This document shows positions 8,270-17,832 of a stretch of 64,000 nt of DNA, in pieces (positions within the stretch are counted from its first letter, which is position 1; every line of letters starts with the position of its first letter). Position numbers and translations under genes: made by a program. The stretch comes from Streptococcus suis (lineage in GTDB: Bacteria; Bacillota; Bacilli; Lactobacillales; Streptococcaceae), in the NCBI RefSeq assembly GCF_024509555.1, contig NZ_JAMWEL010000009.1, forward strand, positions 1 to 64,000, given 5' to 3'. A model generated the notes under the pieces. That model was not told where the DNA came from. It saw only the letters and a program-made list of their open reading frames with translations, and searched no databases.

Positions 8270-9493
8270 ATGACATTCCTACGTTTTCATGACCTGGTTC
8301 ATGCTATATCCCAGACTTGTAAAGCTAGCTCAAGCAGTTCCAAATGGACCAAACAAGAAGCTATCATCAATTTCATTTTTCATACACTGGACATCCACAA
8401 TAGCCCCTACTCAACTGATCAAGATGACTACGTTTCTAGCTCGGCCTGTTCCAAATATGGCAATGCTAAGAAAAATATCCCTAAGTGGGCTCGCAAGCAA
8501 CTACTCTTAGCAGATTGGGAAACCCTGCAGGAAAAACTGGTTCATACCATCGCAGCAAGCAATCATTTTCCTAGCAAGGACGTCGCCAAAAAACTCTATT
8601 TTCTAGCTCAAGAAAAACCAATTTCCCAGTCTGACTGTTACCCAGAACTTGAAACCGGCAATTTTGTTGCTATCAAAACAAGAGCAGAGAAGTTTTATTC
8701 CAAAGAAAAATACCACCACTATATCGCATCAACCATCCTCTTTTCCCTTATCCATGTTCCCAATATCCTTAACTGTCAACAAGAGGAAACCTCCCTCCTT
8801 GATAGCCTCCACTTCAATCAGGACTTAGAGGAAGCTATCCAACAAGGACGCTATTACCAATCTTACGAACGGGACATCATTATCCATCCCGATATGAAGA
8901 AAAAAGAATATAAAGTCCTAGTCAAACGGCAGTTCATCTCCCACTATCCCAATCCTGTCCATCCTCATAAGGACCGATTTATCCTAAACGCCTTCTACTC
9001 CACACCTGCCTTACGAAGCAATAATCACTTTATCAGTCTAAAAATTAACCAAATCGACTATTCCGATAGGGTGCAGGTTCTGGACGAAGATTTGGATATT
9101 GAAAAACATCGCTTCCCTTACAAACGTAGCCTCTTAGTAGAGAACCTTCCTGCTTCTGAACTCTACCACATTGACTTGCAGACCAAGTACTTTGCCAGTT
9201 TTCCCATTCGGTTCGGCAGTTTTCGCCTGCATTCTCCGGCCAAACGTTTCAAGGTCACTGTCCGTATTCGGACCAATGAAAAACGCAAACTCTGCCTGAC
9301 CTTGAAAAACTTCGGTAGCTTCAACAAACAAATTTCTAACATCGACCGTATCGAACCTAATGCTACCATGGCCTACTTTGAAAATATCGACTGGACCTTC
9401 CCATCATCAGGCTATGCCTATATTGTTAAACCCTGGAACGAATTTTGGCAGGATTTCCTACCACAAAGCCAGCAAAAAAGTGCAGAGGAATAA
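8270..9493 (+). CDS. Hypothetical protein, 407 residues
   Basis: I do not recognise this protein. The N-terminal half is rich in predicted helix, with a Ser-rich stretch near residues 20-25. The C-terminal half looks beta-rich, with alternating hydrophobic residues (FKVTVRIR, KLCLTLKNFG). No signal peptide or membrane segment is obvious. The frame extends upstream into the MITE, but the ATG at 8270 has GAGAGG 6 nt before it and is the likely start. It is divergent from the PIN/kinase operon and convergent with the symporter gene. A functional link to the neighbouring operon is possible but unsupported by sequence. Confidence 0.7.
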   Translation: MTFLRFHDLVHAISQTCKASSSSSKWTKQEAIINFIFHTLDIHNSPYSTDQDDYVSSSACSKYGNAKKNIPKWARKQLLLADWETLQEKLVHTIAASNHFPSKDVAKKLYFLAQEKPISQSDCYPELETGNFVAIKTRAEKFYSKEKYHHYIASTILFSLIHVPNILNCQQEETSLLDSLHFNQDLEEAIQQGRYYQSYERDIIIHPDMKKKEYKVLVKRQFISHYPNPVHPHKDRFILNAFYSTPALRSNNHFISLKINQIDYSDRVQVLDEDLDIEKHRFPYKRSLLVENLPASELYHIDLQTKYFASFPIRFGSFRLHSPAKRFKVTVRIRTNEKRKLCLTLKNFGSFNKQISNIDRIEPNATMAYFENIDWTFPSSGYAYIVKPWNEFWQDFLPQSQQKSAEE

Positions 9494-9518
9494 AATCCTT
9501 TGCACTTATTTTTTATTT
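9478..9518 (+). terminator. Rho-independent terminator overlapping the end of the hypothetical gene
   Basis: AAGTGCA..AGGA pairs with TCCT.TGCACTT (9478-9507) and a T-run follows. The hairpin covers the stop codon of the plus-strand gene and sits at the convergent junction with the symporter gene. Confidence 0.75.
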
Positions 9519-10847
9519 CTTCTTAGCAAAATACTGGCGTGTTTCCTTGATGATGACAGGAGAGAGAGCTAGTAAGGCAATCAAGTTTGGTAGGGCCATG
9601 AGCCCGTTCACAATATCTGCGATGGTCCAAATCAAGTCCAGTTTGAGGAAGCCACCAAGAGCAACCATGGTTACAAAGACCAAACGGTAAGGTAAGATAG
9701 ACTTGGTGCCAAAGAGGAATTCGATACAGCGCTCCCCATAGTAAGACCAACCCAGAATGGTCGTATAGGCAAAGAGAACCAGACTGATGGTTAGAGCCAA
9801 GGCCCCTGGCTGTCCAAAGACAGAAGCAAAGGCTGCCTGAGTGAGCGGAGCACCTGCCAATCCTTCGATAGACCACTGACCAGTCACCAAAATGGTCAAA
9901 CCTGTCAAGGTACAGATGATGAGTGTATCGATAAAGGTACCCGTCATAGAAATCAAGCCCTGCTCCACTGGATTATCAGACTTGGCAGCCGCAGCCGCAA
10001 TCGGAGCGGATCCCAGACCAGATTCATTGGAGAAAACCCCACGTGCAATACCTCGTTGGATAGCCTGTTGCACAGTCGCACCTGTAAAACCACCCACAGC
10101 CGCAGCAGGAGTAAAGGCAGATTTGAACACTAAGGCCAGGGTCGGCAAGAGTTGTTCCCAATGCAGGACCAAGACAGTGACACTTGCTAAGATATACAAA
10201 ATCGCCATGAAAGGAACAATTTTTGTCGAAATATCCGAAATCTTTTCAATTCCCCCAAAGATAAAGAAGGCAATGGAAATGGCTGTCACAATGCTGACCA
10301 ACTGAGGAGCCAGACCAAAACTAGCAGACATAGATGAGGCAATGGAGTTGACCTGAGAGAAGGTCCCCATTCCCAAAAGGGCTACCAAGACACCTGAAAT
10401 GGCAAAGAAAACTGCCAAGGGCTTCCACTTTTGTCCCATCCCCAAGGTGATATAGTGCATAGGACCACCTGCCGCTTGACCGTTGGCATCCTTAGTTCTA
10501 TATTTGATAGCTAAAAAACCTTCCGCATACTTGGTTGCCATCCCGAAGAAGGCCGCCACCCACATCCAGAAAAGGGCCCCAGGACCACCTGTCGTAATGG
10601 CAGTCGCCACCCCAACGATATTTCCCGTACCAACCGTTGCCGCAAGGGCCGTACACAGAGCCGCAAAACTGGACACATCTCCCTGACCAGACTGGTCACT
10701 GGAGAAAATCAAACGAAAGGCGGTCGGTAACTTGCTGACCTGAAACACTCCCAAACGAAGAGTGAAATAAACACCCGTCCCTACCAAGAGTAATAAGAGG
10801 GGCGGTCCCCAAACAAAATTATTGATGTTTTGCATCAATTCTAACAT
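9513..10847 (-). CDS. Sodium:alanine/glycine symporter (AGCS family)
   Basis: This 444-residue membrane protein of about ten or eleven helices has AGCS hallmarks: the early LRLGVFQ motif, GTGNIVGVATA near residue 75 and the GVFSNESGLGSAPIAAAA segment near residue 270. The family imports alanine or glycine with sodium. A glycine riboswitch and a terminator precede the gene, so glycine is the likely ligand or substrate. AGGAGG lies just upstream of the ATG. Length and start fit the family. Confidence 0.92.
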   Translation of the reverse strand: MLELMQNINNFVWGPPLLLLLVGTGVYFTLRLGVFQVSKLPTAFRLIFSSDQSGQGDVSSFAALCTALAATVGTGNIVGVATAITTGGPGALFWMWVAAFFGMATKYAEGFLAIKYRTKDANGQAAGGPMHYITLGMGQKWKPLAVFFAISGVLVALLGMGTFSQVNSIASSMSASFGLAPQLVSIVTAISIAFFIFGGIEKISDISTKIVPFMAILYILASVTVLVLHWEQLLPTLALVFKSAFTPAAAVGGFTGATVQQAIQRGIARGVFSNESGLGSAPIAAAAAKSDNPVEQGLISMTGTFIDTLIICTLTGLTILVTGQWSIEGLAGAPLTQAAFASVFGQPGALALTISLVLFAYTTILGWSYYGERCIEFLFGTKSILPYRLVFVTMVALGGFLKLDLIWTIADIVNGLMALPNLIALLALSPVIIKETRQYFAKKK

Positions 10848-10891
10848 AGCTTCCTCCTAAGCATTTTTTTCAAATCCGATAAAGCTGCCGG

Positions 10892-10924
10892 AAAAAACAA
10901 AAAGAGGCTGAATACTTCAACCTC
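10892..10924 (-). terminator. Terminator in the symporter leader (riboswitch expression platform)
   Basis: On the minus strand GAGGTTGAA and TTCAGCCTC form a 9-bp stem with a 3-nt loop, followed by a T-rich tail (10892-10903). It lies between the glycine aptamer and the symporter start, where a premature terminator would act. Confidence 0.8.
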
Positions 10925-10966
10925 TAGAATCAACGTGAAAAATACAGAAAAAGCCTATTTTTCAAC

Positions 10967-11072
10967 GCTCTGTCCTTTTACCTGAGAGTTTCAGTAGCTC
11001 TACTTTTCCAAGCAGGACTACCTTGCCCCTTCGGTGCCAAAATGGTCTCTCCAGAGTTCCGTCCTTTGGACA
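10967..11072 (-). promoter_or_regulatory. Glycine riboswitch aptamer
   Basis: The minus strand reads ACTCTGGAGAGACC, GCACCGAAGGGGCAA and AAACTCTCAGGTAAAAGGAC in order, the conserved core of the glycine (gcvT) aptamer. Only one aptamer is visible, followed by a terminator hairpin and then the AGCS symporter. It probably controls symporter transcription in response to glycine. Confidence 0.9.
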
Positions 11073-11170
11073 GTCAGTTGCCTTTCTGCCCACTATCAAC
11101 CGGTTATTCAGTTTTATCTTGCTCTATTCTAGACTATTTTTCAGGAAAAATCAAGCAAGTTTTCAAAAAA

Positions 11171-12109
11171 TTATTGCAGCAAATCCAAAAACAGGCCATA
11201 TCCTGCTTCTTCCATTTCCTCTCTCGGTATGAAACGAAGGGCTGCTGAGTTGATACAGTAACGTAATCCACCCTTGTCACGCGGTCCGTCATCAAAGACA
11301 TGACCTAAATGAGCATGCCCAGCCCGACTGCGGACTTCAATACGATTCATACCGTGGGAAAGATCTTGAAAATAAGTCGCCACTTCCTTGCTGATTGGTT
11401 TGGTAAAGGAGGGCCAGCCGCAGCCTGAGTCAAATTTGTCTGTCGAGAGAAAGAGGGGCTCACTAGTCGTAATATCGACGTAAATGCCAGCTTGGTCGCT
11501 ATTCCAAAACTCATTTTCGAAGGGTCTTTCCGTCGCAGCTTCTTGAGTGACTTGATATTGGAGTTCAGTCAAGCTGTCTTTTAAGACTTGCTGGTCTGGC
11601 TTTTGGTAGTCTGCAACATCAATCAGAGGGATTTTTGCCTGCCCAAGATCGATATGGCAGTACCCTTGGGGATTTTTCTTGAGATAATCCTGATGGTAGT
11701 CTTCGGCGGGGATGTAATGCGCGAGTGGCTCCACTTCAACAGCTAGGGGGCGGCCGCCAAAGAGCTGGGACTGCTCCGTCATGACCTGCTCGATGGTCGG
11801 CAAATCAGCCTCATCCGTGTAATAGATACCAGTCCGATACTGGCGCCCCTTGTCAGGTCCCTGCTGATTGACAGAGAAGGGATCAATGACACGGAAATAG
11901 TAGAGGAGAATTTCCCGCAAATGGATACGAGCCTCATCATAGGCTAGATAGAGCGTCTCTGCGTGGTCTGTTTGTTTGAGAAGTTGATAATTGGTCGTCT
12001 CCACCTGTCCATTGGCATAGCCAACGCTGGTGTCTAGAATGCCATCAATCTGGGAAAAGTAGCCTTCCATCCCCCAGAAACAACCGCCTGCTAGGTAAAT
12101 TTCTTTCAT
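11171..12109 (-). CDS. msrAB: Peptide methionine sulfoxide reductase MsrA/MsrB fusion
   Basis: This 312-residue enzyme repairs oxidised methionine in proteins. The N-terminal MsrA domain (about 1-160) has the GGCFWGME active site; the C-terminal MsrB domain (about 175-312) has [23 protein letters not shown] and catalytic Cys in [11 protein letters not shown] chose MKEIYLAGG at 12109, preceded by AAAGGA; the frame is open 14 codons further up without a ribosome-binding site. No signal peptide remains with this start, so the enzyme should be cytoplasmic. The thioredoxin gene just upstream is a suitable reductant source. Confidence 0.95.
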   Translation of the reverse strand: MKEIYLAGGCFWGMEGYFSQIDGILDTSVGYANGQVETTNYQLLKQTDHAETLYLAYDEARIHLREILLYYFRVIDPFSVNQQGPDKGRQYRTGIYYTDEADLPTIEQVMTEQSQLFGGRPLAVEVEPLAHYIPAEDYHQDYLKKNPQGYCHIDLGQAKIPLIDVADYQKPDQQVLKDSLTELQYQVTQEAATERPFENEFWNSDQAGIYVDITTSEPLFLSTDKFDSGCGWPSFTKPISKEVATYFQDLSHGMNRIEVRSRAGHAHLGHVFDDGPRDKGGLRYCINSAALRFIPREEMEEAGYGLFLDLLQ

Positions 12110-12130
12110 GTGAGTTTCCTTTCGATACAG

Positions 12131-12153
12131 AAAAAGGCTGAGTTTCCTCAACC
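12131..12153 (-). terminator. Terminator after trxA
   Basis: On the minus strand GGTTGAG GAAA CTCAGCC is followed by TTTTT. It lies between trxA and msrAB, so msrAB probably has its own promoter or receives only readthrough. Confidence 0.75.
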
Positions 12154-12160
12154 TACATAA

Positions 12161-12475
12161 TTAACCAATCTCTGCCAAGATTGCTTTGATTTGGTCTTTG
12201 GTGTGAACACCAGCAACTTGTTTCACAACTTGTCCATCTTTTTTGAACAAAAGGGTTGGGATTGACATAATACCGAATTGACGGGCTGTGTTTGGGTTTT
12301 CGTCAACATCCATCTTGTAGATGCGCAGTTCATCTTCATCCACTTCGCCTGCTAATTGTTCCAAGATTGGTGCCTGCATGCGGCATGGACCACACCAAGG
12401 TGCCCAGAAATCTACAAGGACTACGCCTTCTTGTGTTTCAACTTCAAAGTTTGCATCTGTAATAACTTGAACCAT
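12161..12475 (-). CDS. trxA: Thioredoxin
   Basis: This 104-residue protein carries the redox-active WCGPC in DFWAPWCGPCRM near residue 30 and the cis-Pro in MSIPTLLF. It reduces protein disulfides and supplies electrons to Msr and other enzymes. The start MVQVITDANFEV gives the standard family length; the frame is open 43 codons upstream into a duplicated sequence, which I regard as non-coding. A terminator separates it from msrAB. Confidence 0.95.
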   Translation of the reverse strand: MVQVITDANFEVETQEGVVLVDFWAPWCGPCRMQAPILEQLAGEVDEDELRIYKMDVDENPNTARQFGIMSIPTLLFKKDGQVVKQVAGVHTKDQIKAILAEIG

Positions 12476-12540
12476 GATTTTCTCCATTTCTGATTTTGGT
12501 ACTATCATTTTACACCAAATGAAGAGAGAATGCGAATTTT

Positions 12541-12789
12541 TGCTACGGAAGAGAAATGAGATAGTCATACTTAAACAATTGTGATTTGAAAGCATGTTGG
12601 TCATTCTAAACTAGACCGCAGGGTGACAAGGGGGAACTGGGAGACTGTTTTGCTTATCAAGTCCAGTTGTAGCAATGAGACAAGTGACGGAGTAGGTGCT
12701 ACGGAAGAGAAATGAGATAGTCATGCTTGAACAATTGTGATTTGAAAGCATGTTGATCATTCTAAACTAGACCGCAGGAGGACGAGGGG
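12541..12789. repeat. Direct duplication of about 93 bp upstream of trxA
   Basis: The segment at about 12541-12633 recurs at about 12697-12789 with few changes. Both contain GAGAAATGAGATAGTCAT, CAATTGTGATTTGAAAGCAT and CATTCTAAACTAGACCGCAG. About 63 bp of unrelated sequence separates them. The first copy lies immediately upstream of trxA and probably includes its promoter region; the second ends near the terminator of the acetyltransferase pseudogene. Confidence 0.85.
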
Positions 12790-12818
12790 GAATCACGTAC
12801 CAGATTCATTTACAAAAA

Positions 12819-12849
12819 AGAAAAAAGTTGAAAGTGTTTCAACTTTTTT
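12819..12849 (-). terminator. Terminator at the end of the acetyltransferase pseudogene
   Basis: AAAAAAGTTGAAA ... TTTCAACTTTTTT is a nearly perfect palindrome flanked by A and T runs. It overlaps the last codons of the broken GNAT gene and could act on both strands. Confidence 0.75.
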
Positions 12850-13551
12850 CTGTTAAATCCACCACATAGGTCAATTCTTGGTAGGCGTCTTCTATGTCAA
12901 AGAGATCCAAGCCAGCTTCTTCACTGACTACATAAACACCTTCTCTCAAATAGTAGGGAACTGGCTGACCTTCCATATCTGAAAAGGACAATCTACCTCG
13001 CTCTAAATCAATTCCAAAACGGATGGTTGGGATGTCCTTGGGTGCTCCGACGACTAGATAGTCCGAGCAAACTAGCTGTCCGCCCCATTTCTGATACAAA
13101 TGATTGGCTACATCTCCCTCTCTGGTAAAGATGGCTAATTTCTCGACAGCCTGTTCACGCAATTCCTGCTCTGCTTTTTCAAAAAGCGCCTGGGCAATGC
13201 CCTGCCCTTGAAAATCAGGGTGGACTGCTAGGTTAGTAAAATAAGCTGTTCGCTTACTTGGTGCGTAAATATAAGACCGGCTGCACTCCTCAGTGTAAAT
13301 GTCAATATCGATTAGACCAACTTAATAACAGAAACTTGCTACGCAAGTCCCATCTCCAACCTCAAACGGTTCCCCAAACCGTTTGAGCCATCTACTTCAG
13401 CCACCCATTCCACACGATGATCATAAACGTCTGTCAGTAGTTCGGGCTTTTCAGTTTCTCTATCATCAAAGAATGGAGAGAAGAGATAGCTGAGTGCCTT
13501 ACAGTAAACCCAGCCTTTTTCATCAGCCGCTTCATATTTCCTGATAATCAT
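12839..13551 (-). pseudogene. GNAT acetyltransferase gene disrupted by a BOX-like module
   Basis: The first 55 or so codons (from 13551, MIIRKYEAADEKGWVYC) end in a BOX-like hairpin module at 13331-13387 that brings in a stop. The frame resumes after 13326 with GLIDIDIYTEEC, the acetyl-CoA loop HPDFQGQGIAQALFEKA and a normal end at 12839. The two parts are in different frames (713 bp overall), so no full-length enzyme is possible. The C-terminal part could be made only from an internal start, which would lack the N-terminal fold. The intact gene would have encoded an N-acetyltransferase of about 220 residues. Confidence 0.85.
13331..13387 (-). repeat. BOX-B-like hairpin module inside the GNAT gene
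   Basis: Two palindromes joined by a conserved linker: ACTTGC/GCAAGT (13334-13348) and CTCAAACGGTT/AACCGTTTGAG (13361-13387), with CATCTCCAACC between. The linker and layout match modules at 30479, 58424 and 60720, where the palindrome sequences differ but their symmetry is kept. Confidence 0.75.
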
Positions 13552-13573
13552 AAGAATCTCCCTCCGTTGATTG

Positions 13574-15907
13574 CTATTTAAACGTCACAATGGTACAACC
13601 TGAACCACCTGCATTTTGTGGAGCATAGCCGAATTCCTTGACCTGCTTGTTGCGACGGAGGTACTTGGTCACGCCTTCTCGGATAACCCCTGTACCAATA
13701 CCGTGGACAATGTCTACTTGTGCCAGATTGTTGAGCAAGGCCTGATCGATAAATTCATCCAATTCCATCATAGCTTCTTCGTAGCGTTTGCCACGGAGAT
13801 CTAAGCGGGCTTTTGGTCCTCGTACATGGGCACGTTTGACTGTGTGAACCTGGCGTTTCTTAGGCTGCTCTGCCTTTTCCGCCTTAACAAGCTCAAACTC
13901 ATCCTTGGTCAAGGTCATCTTGATTAAGCCAACCTGGGCTTCCCAACGCCCATCCTTGAGCTGATTGGTCAAGGTGCCACGTTGTCCATAAGTTGTAACG
14001 ATAATGTCATCGCCCACCTTGGCTTCCCGCTGAATTTTAGCTTTCTTCAGAACCTTGTTTTTAGACAGATCCACCACTTCAGGCGCCAACTTTTTCAACT
14101 CTGCCTTGGCTTCGATAATCTGGTGGGGCTTAAGACTGGCTGCAGCATGGAGTTTTTTGAGAATATCCTCGCTTTCTGCCAATGCTATATCTACAATTTC
14201 CTTGGCTTCCAAGCGTGCCTTGTTGAGCTCATTTTCCCGCTCACGATTGAGCTCGTCATAGAGCTTGCGGAGGGCTCGGTTCATCTTGTAATTTTCTTGT
14301 TCAACCTCGCGAATCTTATCTAGTCGATGGCGGCTTTCTGCTGTCTGGCTTTCCAATTTCTCAATAATGCGATTGACATCACTGTCTGTATCGGTCCAAG
14401 ACTGGGCTGACTGGATGATGATATCCGATAAACCCAAACGACGGGCTATTTCAAAGGCATTGGAACGTCCAGGAACCCCCTGCATAAACTTATAGGTCGG
14501 ACGCAAACTATTAGTATCGAATTCCATGCTAGCATTTTCAATACCAGAGGTTTCTATCCCGTAGGCCTTGAGCTCCGGATAGTGTGTAGTTGCCATGGTC
14601 TTGATACCCCGCAGACGAAGGTCGTCCAAAATAGCCATAGCCAAGGAAGCACCCTCCTGCGGATCGGTACCCGCTCCCAACTCATCAAAAAGAATAAGAG
14701 AATCTTGATCCGCCTCCGCCAAAATGGTGACCGTATGGGTCATGTGACTGGAGAAGGTCGATAAACTCTGCTCGATGGACTGTTCATCACCAATGTCCGC
14801 AAAGATTTCCTTGAAAATCGCCACCCGACTCCCCTTATCAGCCAAGATTGGCAAACCAGACTGGGCCATGAGATGCGTCAGCCCCAAGGTCTTGAGCATG
14901 ATGGTCTTACCACCCGTATTGGGACCTGTAATGACAATAGCCGTCAACTGGCTACCGAAATAGAGGTCATTCGGTACGGGCTGGGCAATCAGAGGATGAC
15001 GGACGTTAAGAAGAGCGATATCCTGATTTTCCGAAATAGTAGGCACAACAGCCTTGAAATCTCTTGCAAAGAGGTGCTTGGCTCGGATAAAGTCCAAATG
15101 CCCAATCACCCAAGCATTATTGCGAATAATACCACTGTGTGGTCGCAGCATATCCGACAATTCTTGTAAGATTCGACTGATTTCATGCCGTTCCTCTGCC
15201 TTGCTATTGGTAATGTCCTCATTGAGCGTAACGACCGCTCTAGGTTCAATATAAACCGTCGAACCAGAAGCGGAAATATCATGAACGACACCTGCAATTT
15301 TATTGCGATAGGTATTTTTAACAGGAAGAACATTGCGCCCATTTCTGCTAGCTAAAATAGTATCTGACAGCATATCGCTCTTGTTCTTCAAAATATCTTG
15401 CAATACCTGACGGACCTGATCTTCTGATTCTCGGATTTTTCTGCGGATTTTTGCTAGCTTTTCAGAAGCGAAATCCTCGACAAAACCAGCATCATTGATA
15501 GACTGGAGCGATCCTTGTAAATGTGGAAAAAGCTCAATTTTCTCAAACAATTTATCTAGCTGGCTAAGGCTGACATTTTCAAGATTGCCATAAAAATCCA
15601 AGAGGGACTTAGATACTTCCAAGACTTTCTTGACTGCCAGTAGCTCACTGATATTCAGGTCTGTATCCAATTCTAAACGGCGCATGGCTGGATTAATATC
15701 ATTGGTTGCTGAGAGGCTAAAGTAAGGACTTTCAACAAATATTTGCCCCATGTCCGATAATTCATCAAAGGCCTGTTGGATACGGTGGACTTCCACCATA
15801 GGCTCCAACTGCCTTAGTTCTTCCAAGCCCTGTTCGGTCAAAACAAAAGGCCGGACCAATTCTCTGACCTTGTTAAATTCAAGGGTTTCTAAAATTTTTG
15901 TATTCAT
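13574..15907 (-). CDS. mutS2: Endonuclease MutS2
   Basis: This 777-residue protein has the MutS2 layout: helical lever/clamp region, ATPase core with Walker A GPNTGGKT (near residue 330) and Walker [14 protein letters not shown], a long coiled-coil segment (about 510-600) and a C-terminal Smr domain with [11 protein letters not shown] and [11 protein letters not shown]. MutS2 acts in suppression of recombination or in rescue of collided ribosomes, depending on species; it is not the mismatch-repair MutS. The gene lies 72 nt after cvpA with a hairpin between. Confidence 0.95.
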   Translation of the reverse strand: MNTKILETLEFNKVRELVRPFVLTEQGLEELRQLEPMVEVHRIQQAFDELSDMGQIFVESPYFSLSATNDINPAMRRLELDTDLNISELLAVKKVLEVSKSLLDFYGNLENVSLSQLDKLFEKIELFPHLQGSLQSINDAGFVEDFASEKLAKIRRKIRESEDQVRQVLQDILKNKSDMLSDTILASRNGRNVLPVKNTYRNKIAGVVHDISASGSTVYIEPRAVVTLNEDITNSKAEERHEISRILQELSDMLRPHSGIIRNNAWVIGHLDFIRAKHLFARDFKAVVPTISENQDIALLNVRHPLIAQPVPNDLYFGSQLTAIVITGPNTGGKTIMLKTLGLTHLMAQSGLPILADKGSRVAIFKEIFADIGDEQSIEQSLSTFSSHMTHTVTILAEADQDSLILFDELGAGTDPQEGASLAMAILDDLRLRGIKTMATTHYPELKAYGIETSGIENASMEFDTNSLRPTYKFMQGVPGRSNAFEIARRLGLSDIIIQSAQSWTDTDSDVNRIIEKLESQTAESRHRLDKIREVEQENYKMNRALRKLYDELNRERENELNKARLEAKEIVDIALAESEDILKKLHAAASLKPHQIIEAKAELKKLAPEVVDLSKNKVLKKAKIQREAKVGDDIIVTTYGQRGTLTNQLKDGRWEAQVGLIKMTLTKDEFELVKAEKAEQPKKRQVHTVKRAHVRGPKARLDLRGKRYEEAMMELDEFIDQALLNNLAQVDIVHGIGTGVIREGVTKYLRRNKQVKEFGYAPQNAGGSGCTIVTFK

Positions 15908-15960
15908 CTTTCACATAATAAGACAGAGGCATCTCACTCCCCTGTCCTCTACCTTCCTAT

Positions 15961-15983
15961 AAAAAAGAGTAGGAAAATCCTAC
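15961..15983 (-). terminator. Hairpin between cvpA and mutS2
   Basis: GTAGGA AAA TCCTAC (15969-15983), followed on the minus strand by CTCTTTTTT. It overlaps the cvpA stop codon and may partly terminate transcription before mutS2. Confidence 0.6.
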
Positions 15984-16528
15984 CCTGCTATATTACTCAA
16001 CCAGAGTGATTTAAAGAAGCTGCTGGTAAATGGTGCATACTGAATCATGAAATTTGCCAAAAAACTATTATGGAGGCTATCTTGAACCAAAGCCACCGGT
16101 ATGGTTGACATTAGGATACAAATCATCTGCAGAGTTAGAAAAGCAACAAAAACTGCTAGTCCACCACTAATCAAATCGGTTGCTCGAGTACTTGGATCAA
16201 ACTGGTCCAACAAATGCACGAAGATGCCTAAAAATCTCATGACAACATAGACCAGTGTGTAGACCACTAGAAAAGCCAAGCCAGCATAAAACACCATATC
16301 TAAATCAAATAGGTACTGCTCATCAAAAAAATAGGTCGAACTTCCTTGTGTCGCATTGGCAAACGGAACCCAAAGATAAAGAATCTGTGCTAGTTGCTTA
16401 TAACTCATTGTGGCAACCACTAAAGATAGGATTGCAGCAAAGCTATAGAATAATTGTAGAACTAACCCACGACTGTAGCCGATATAGAAACTCCATCCTA
16501 AAATGAGAATAATTACTAAAGAAATCAT
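15980..16528 (-). CDS. CvpA-family membrane protein
   Basis: This 182-residue protein has four hydrophobic segments (about 3-22, 25-45, 80-100 and 115-140), matching the CvpA (colicin V production) family, whose molecular role in streptococci is unclear. It overlaps the zapA stop by 4 nt, so the two are translationally coupled. The order zapA-cvpA-mutS2 is conserved in many streptococci. Confidence 0.85.
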   Translation of the reverse strand: MISLVIILILGWSFYIGYSRGLVLQLFYSFAAILSLVVATMSYKQLAQILYLWVPFANATQGSSTYFFDEQYLFDLDMVFYAGLAFLVVYTLVYVVMRFLGIFVHLLDQFDPSTRATDLISGGLAVFVAFLTLQMICILMSTIPVALVQDSLHNSFLANFMIQYAPFTSSFFKSLWLSNIAG

Positions 16529-16842
16529 CTAGTCTCCTCAAACTCATCTAAGTCTATTAAGGTTACATTCTGTTTCGAGGTCTTTTCCTTTTCTTTCAAA
16601 CTTTCTAGCTCAAGCTCCGTTTGCTCATAAACCTTCTCGCGAGTCAACTGTACAGAAAGAGCATTGATTGCTAAAAGCAAGGCCAAGGTTTCAGAATCTG
16701 CCGTCGGCATTTTTTCCTTTATAGCTTGATATTTTTCTTGAGCTAAATGCTCAATTTCTTCCATAAATTCATTGTCATGCTCAGTTGTTAATGTTAATTG
16801 TTTATCACCAAATGTAAATTTATATCTGTTTAAGTTTGCCAT
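16525..16842 (-). CDS. zapA: Cell-division protein ZapA-like
   Basis: This 105-residue protein starts MANLNRYKFTFGDKQLTL and has a C-terminal helical coiled coil, as in ZapA proteins, which bundle FtsZ filaments at the division site. The ATG at 16842 has GAGGTG 5 nt upstream and is preferred over an in-frame start four codons earlier. The acidic tail (DLDEFEETR) follows the coiled coil. Confidence 0.8.
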   Translation of the reverse strand: MANLNRYKFTFGDKQLTLTTEHDNEFMEEIEHLAQEKYQAIKEKMPTADSETLALLLAINALSVQLTREKVYEQTELELESLKEKEKTSKQNVTLIDLDEFEETR

Positions 16843-16896
16843 AATACACCTCAACCACTATTGTAACATAAAAGCTGAAATTTGACGAATATAGCC

Positions 16897-17610
16897 CTAC
16901 ATGGACTGTTTTCTACGAGCAAAGTCCACAAATCTGAACTTATCAATCTTGTGCTTGCTTTCAGTGTACTGGAACTGTTGTGTATCGCTCAAATATACCT
17001 TAGATTTGATGAGCACAAGGTAGTCGTCCTGCGACTGCATTAGATCACGCTCTTCACGACTCGTGGGCTCCACCGTAATCTCTTTCTGAGCGTAGGCAAT
17101 ATCTAAGTTTAACTGGTTTTCAAGATACTCATAAATAGAGCCTCTTGCAATTTCTACAGTCATATCCGGAACGATCTCCGCTGCAAGATAATCAGTATCC
17201 ACAACTGCAATTTTGCCATCAATCGAACGTGTACGTACAATTTTCCAAACCTTACTATGAGGCTCAAAACCCGTTAAATGAGAGAGATTGCTATTGACTA
17301 CAATTTGGTCCAGACTGACAACATCTGTTTTGGTCGATATTTTCAAAGAATGAGTTAGTTCTTTATAAGAAGTCAACCCTGAAACGGGGAAGTTTAAGAT
17401 TTCCTGTTCTAACACCATGGATCCTCTTCCTTGAACCTTTTGAATGAGACCTCCTTCTGTCAAAATAGCAAGTGCCTTACGAACCGTATCCCTACTGACA
17501 CCATACATCTCTTGAAATTGTTGCTCGGTTGGCAACAAGGAACCTGACGCATATTCATTTGTACGGATTTTTTCTTTTAAATCATTATAAATTTCTTGGT
17601 ATTTTTTCAT
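16897..17610 (-). CDS. treR: Trehalose operon repressor, GntR/HutC family
   Basis: This 237-residue regulator has an N-terminal winged helix (residues 1-70; GSLLPTEQQFQEMYGVSRDT) and a UTRA-type ligand domain. It is divergent from treP-treC and very probably binds the palindrome at 17734-17755, with trehalose 6-phosphate as the expected inducer (family knowledge). Start and length are standard. Confidence 0.92.
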   Translation of the reverse strand: MKKYQEIYNDLKEKIRTNEYASGSLLPTEQQFQEMYGVSRDTVRKALAILTEGGLIQKVQGRGSMVLEQEILNFPVSGLTSYKELTHSLKISTKTDVVSLDQIVVNSNLSHLTGFEPHSKVWKIVRTRSIDGKIAVVDTDYLAAEIVPDMTVEIARGSIYEYLENQLNLDIAYAQKEITVEPTSREERDLMQSQDDYLVLIKSKVYLSDTQQFQYTESKHKIDKFRFVDFARRKQSM

Positions 17611-17692
17611 TGTTAACCCTCATATATTGACTGCTTTCCATCATACAACATTACTATTATATCAAAAAATAAAAAATTTTTTAAAAAAAGGC

Positions 17693-17721
17693 TTGCATTC
17701 TTTTTTGAAATCGGATACAAT
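17693..17721 (+). promoter_or_regulatory. treP promoter with an overlapping cre candidate
   Basis: TTGCAT (17693-17698), 17-bp spacer, TACAAT (17716-17721). TGAAATCGGATACA (17706-17719) matches the cre consensus at 13 of 14 positions and covers the spacer and -10, where CcpA could block the polymerase. Confidence 0.8.
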
Positions 17722-17733
17722 ATTAACACAAAT

Positions 17734-17755
17734 GAAATTTGTCCGTACAAATTTC
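17734..17755 (+). promoter_or_regulatory. TreR operator
   Basis: GAAATTTGT and ACAAATTTC are perfect inverted 9-bp arms around CCGT. The site starts 12 bp downstream of the -10 box, over the transcription start, as expected for a repressor. Confidence 0.8.
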
Positions 17756-17832
17756 AAAAAAGAACATACTTCGGGAGATGTCTAAAAAATATAGGGTGAC
17801 GGATTCCATAAGCCGTCTAGAAGGAAAAATAT

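Noticed and set aside
12476..12604. 43-residue N-terminal extension of thioredoxin
   Set aside because: Thioredoxin length is standard from 12475, and the extension lies in a duplicated non-coding segment.
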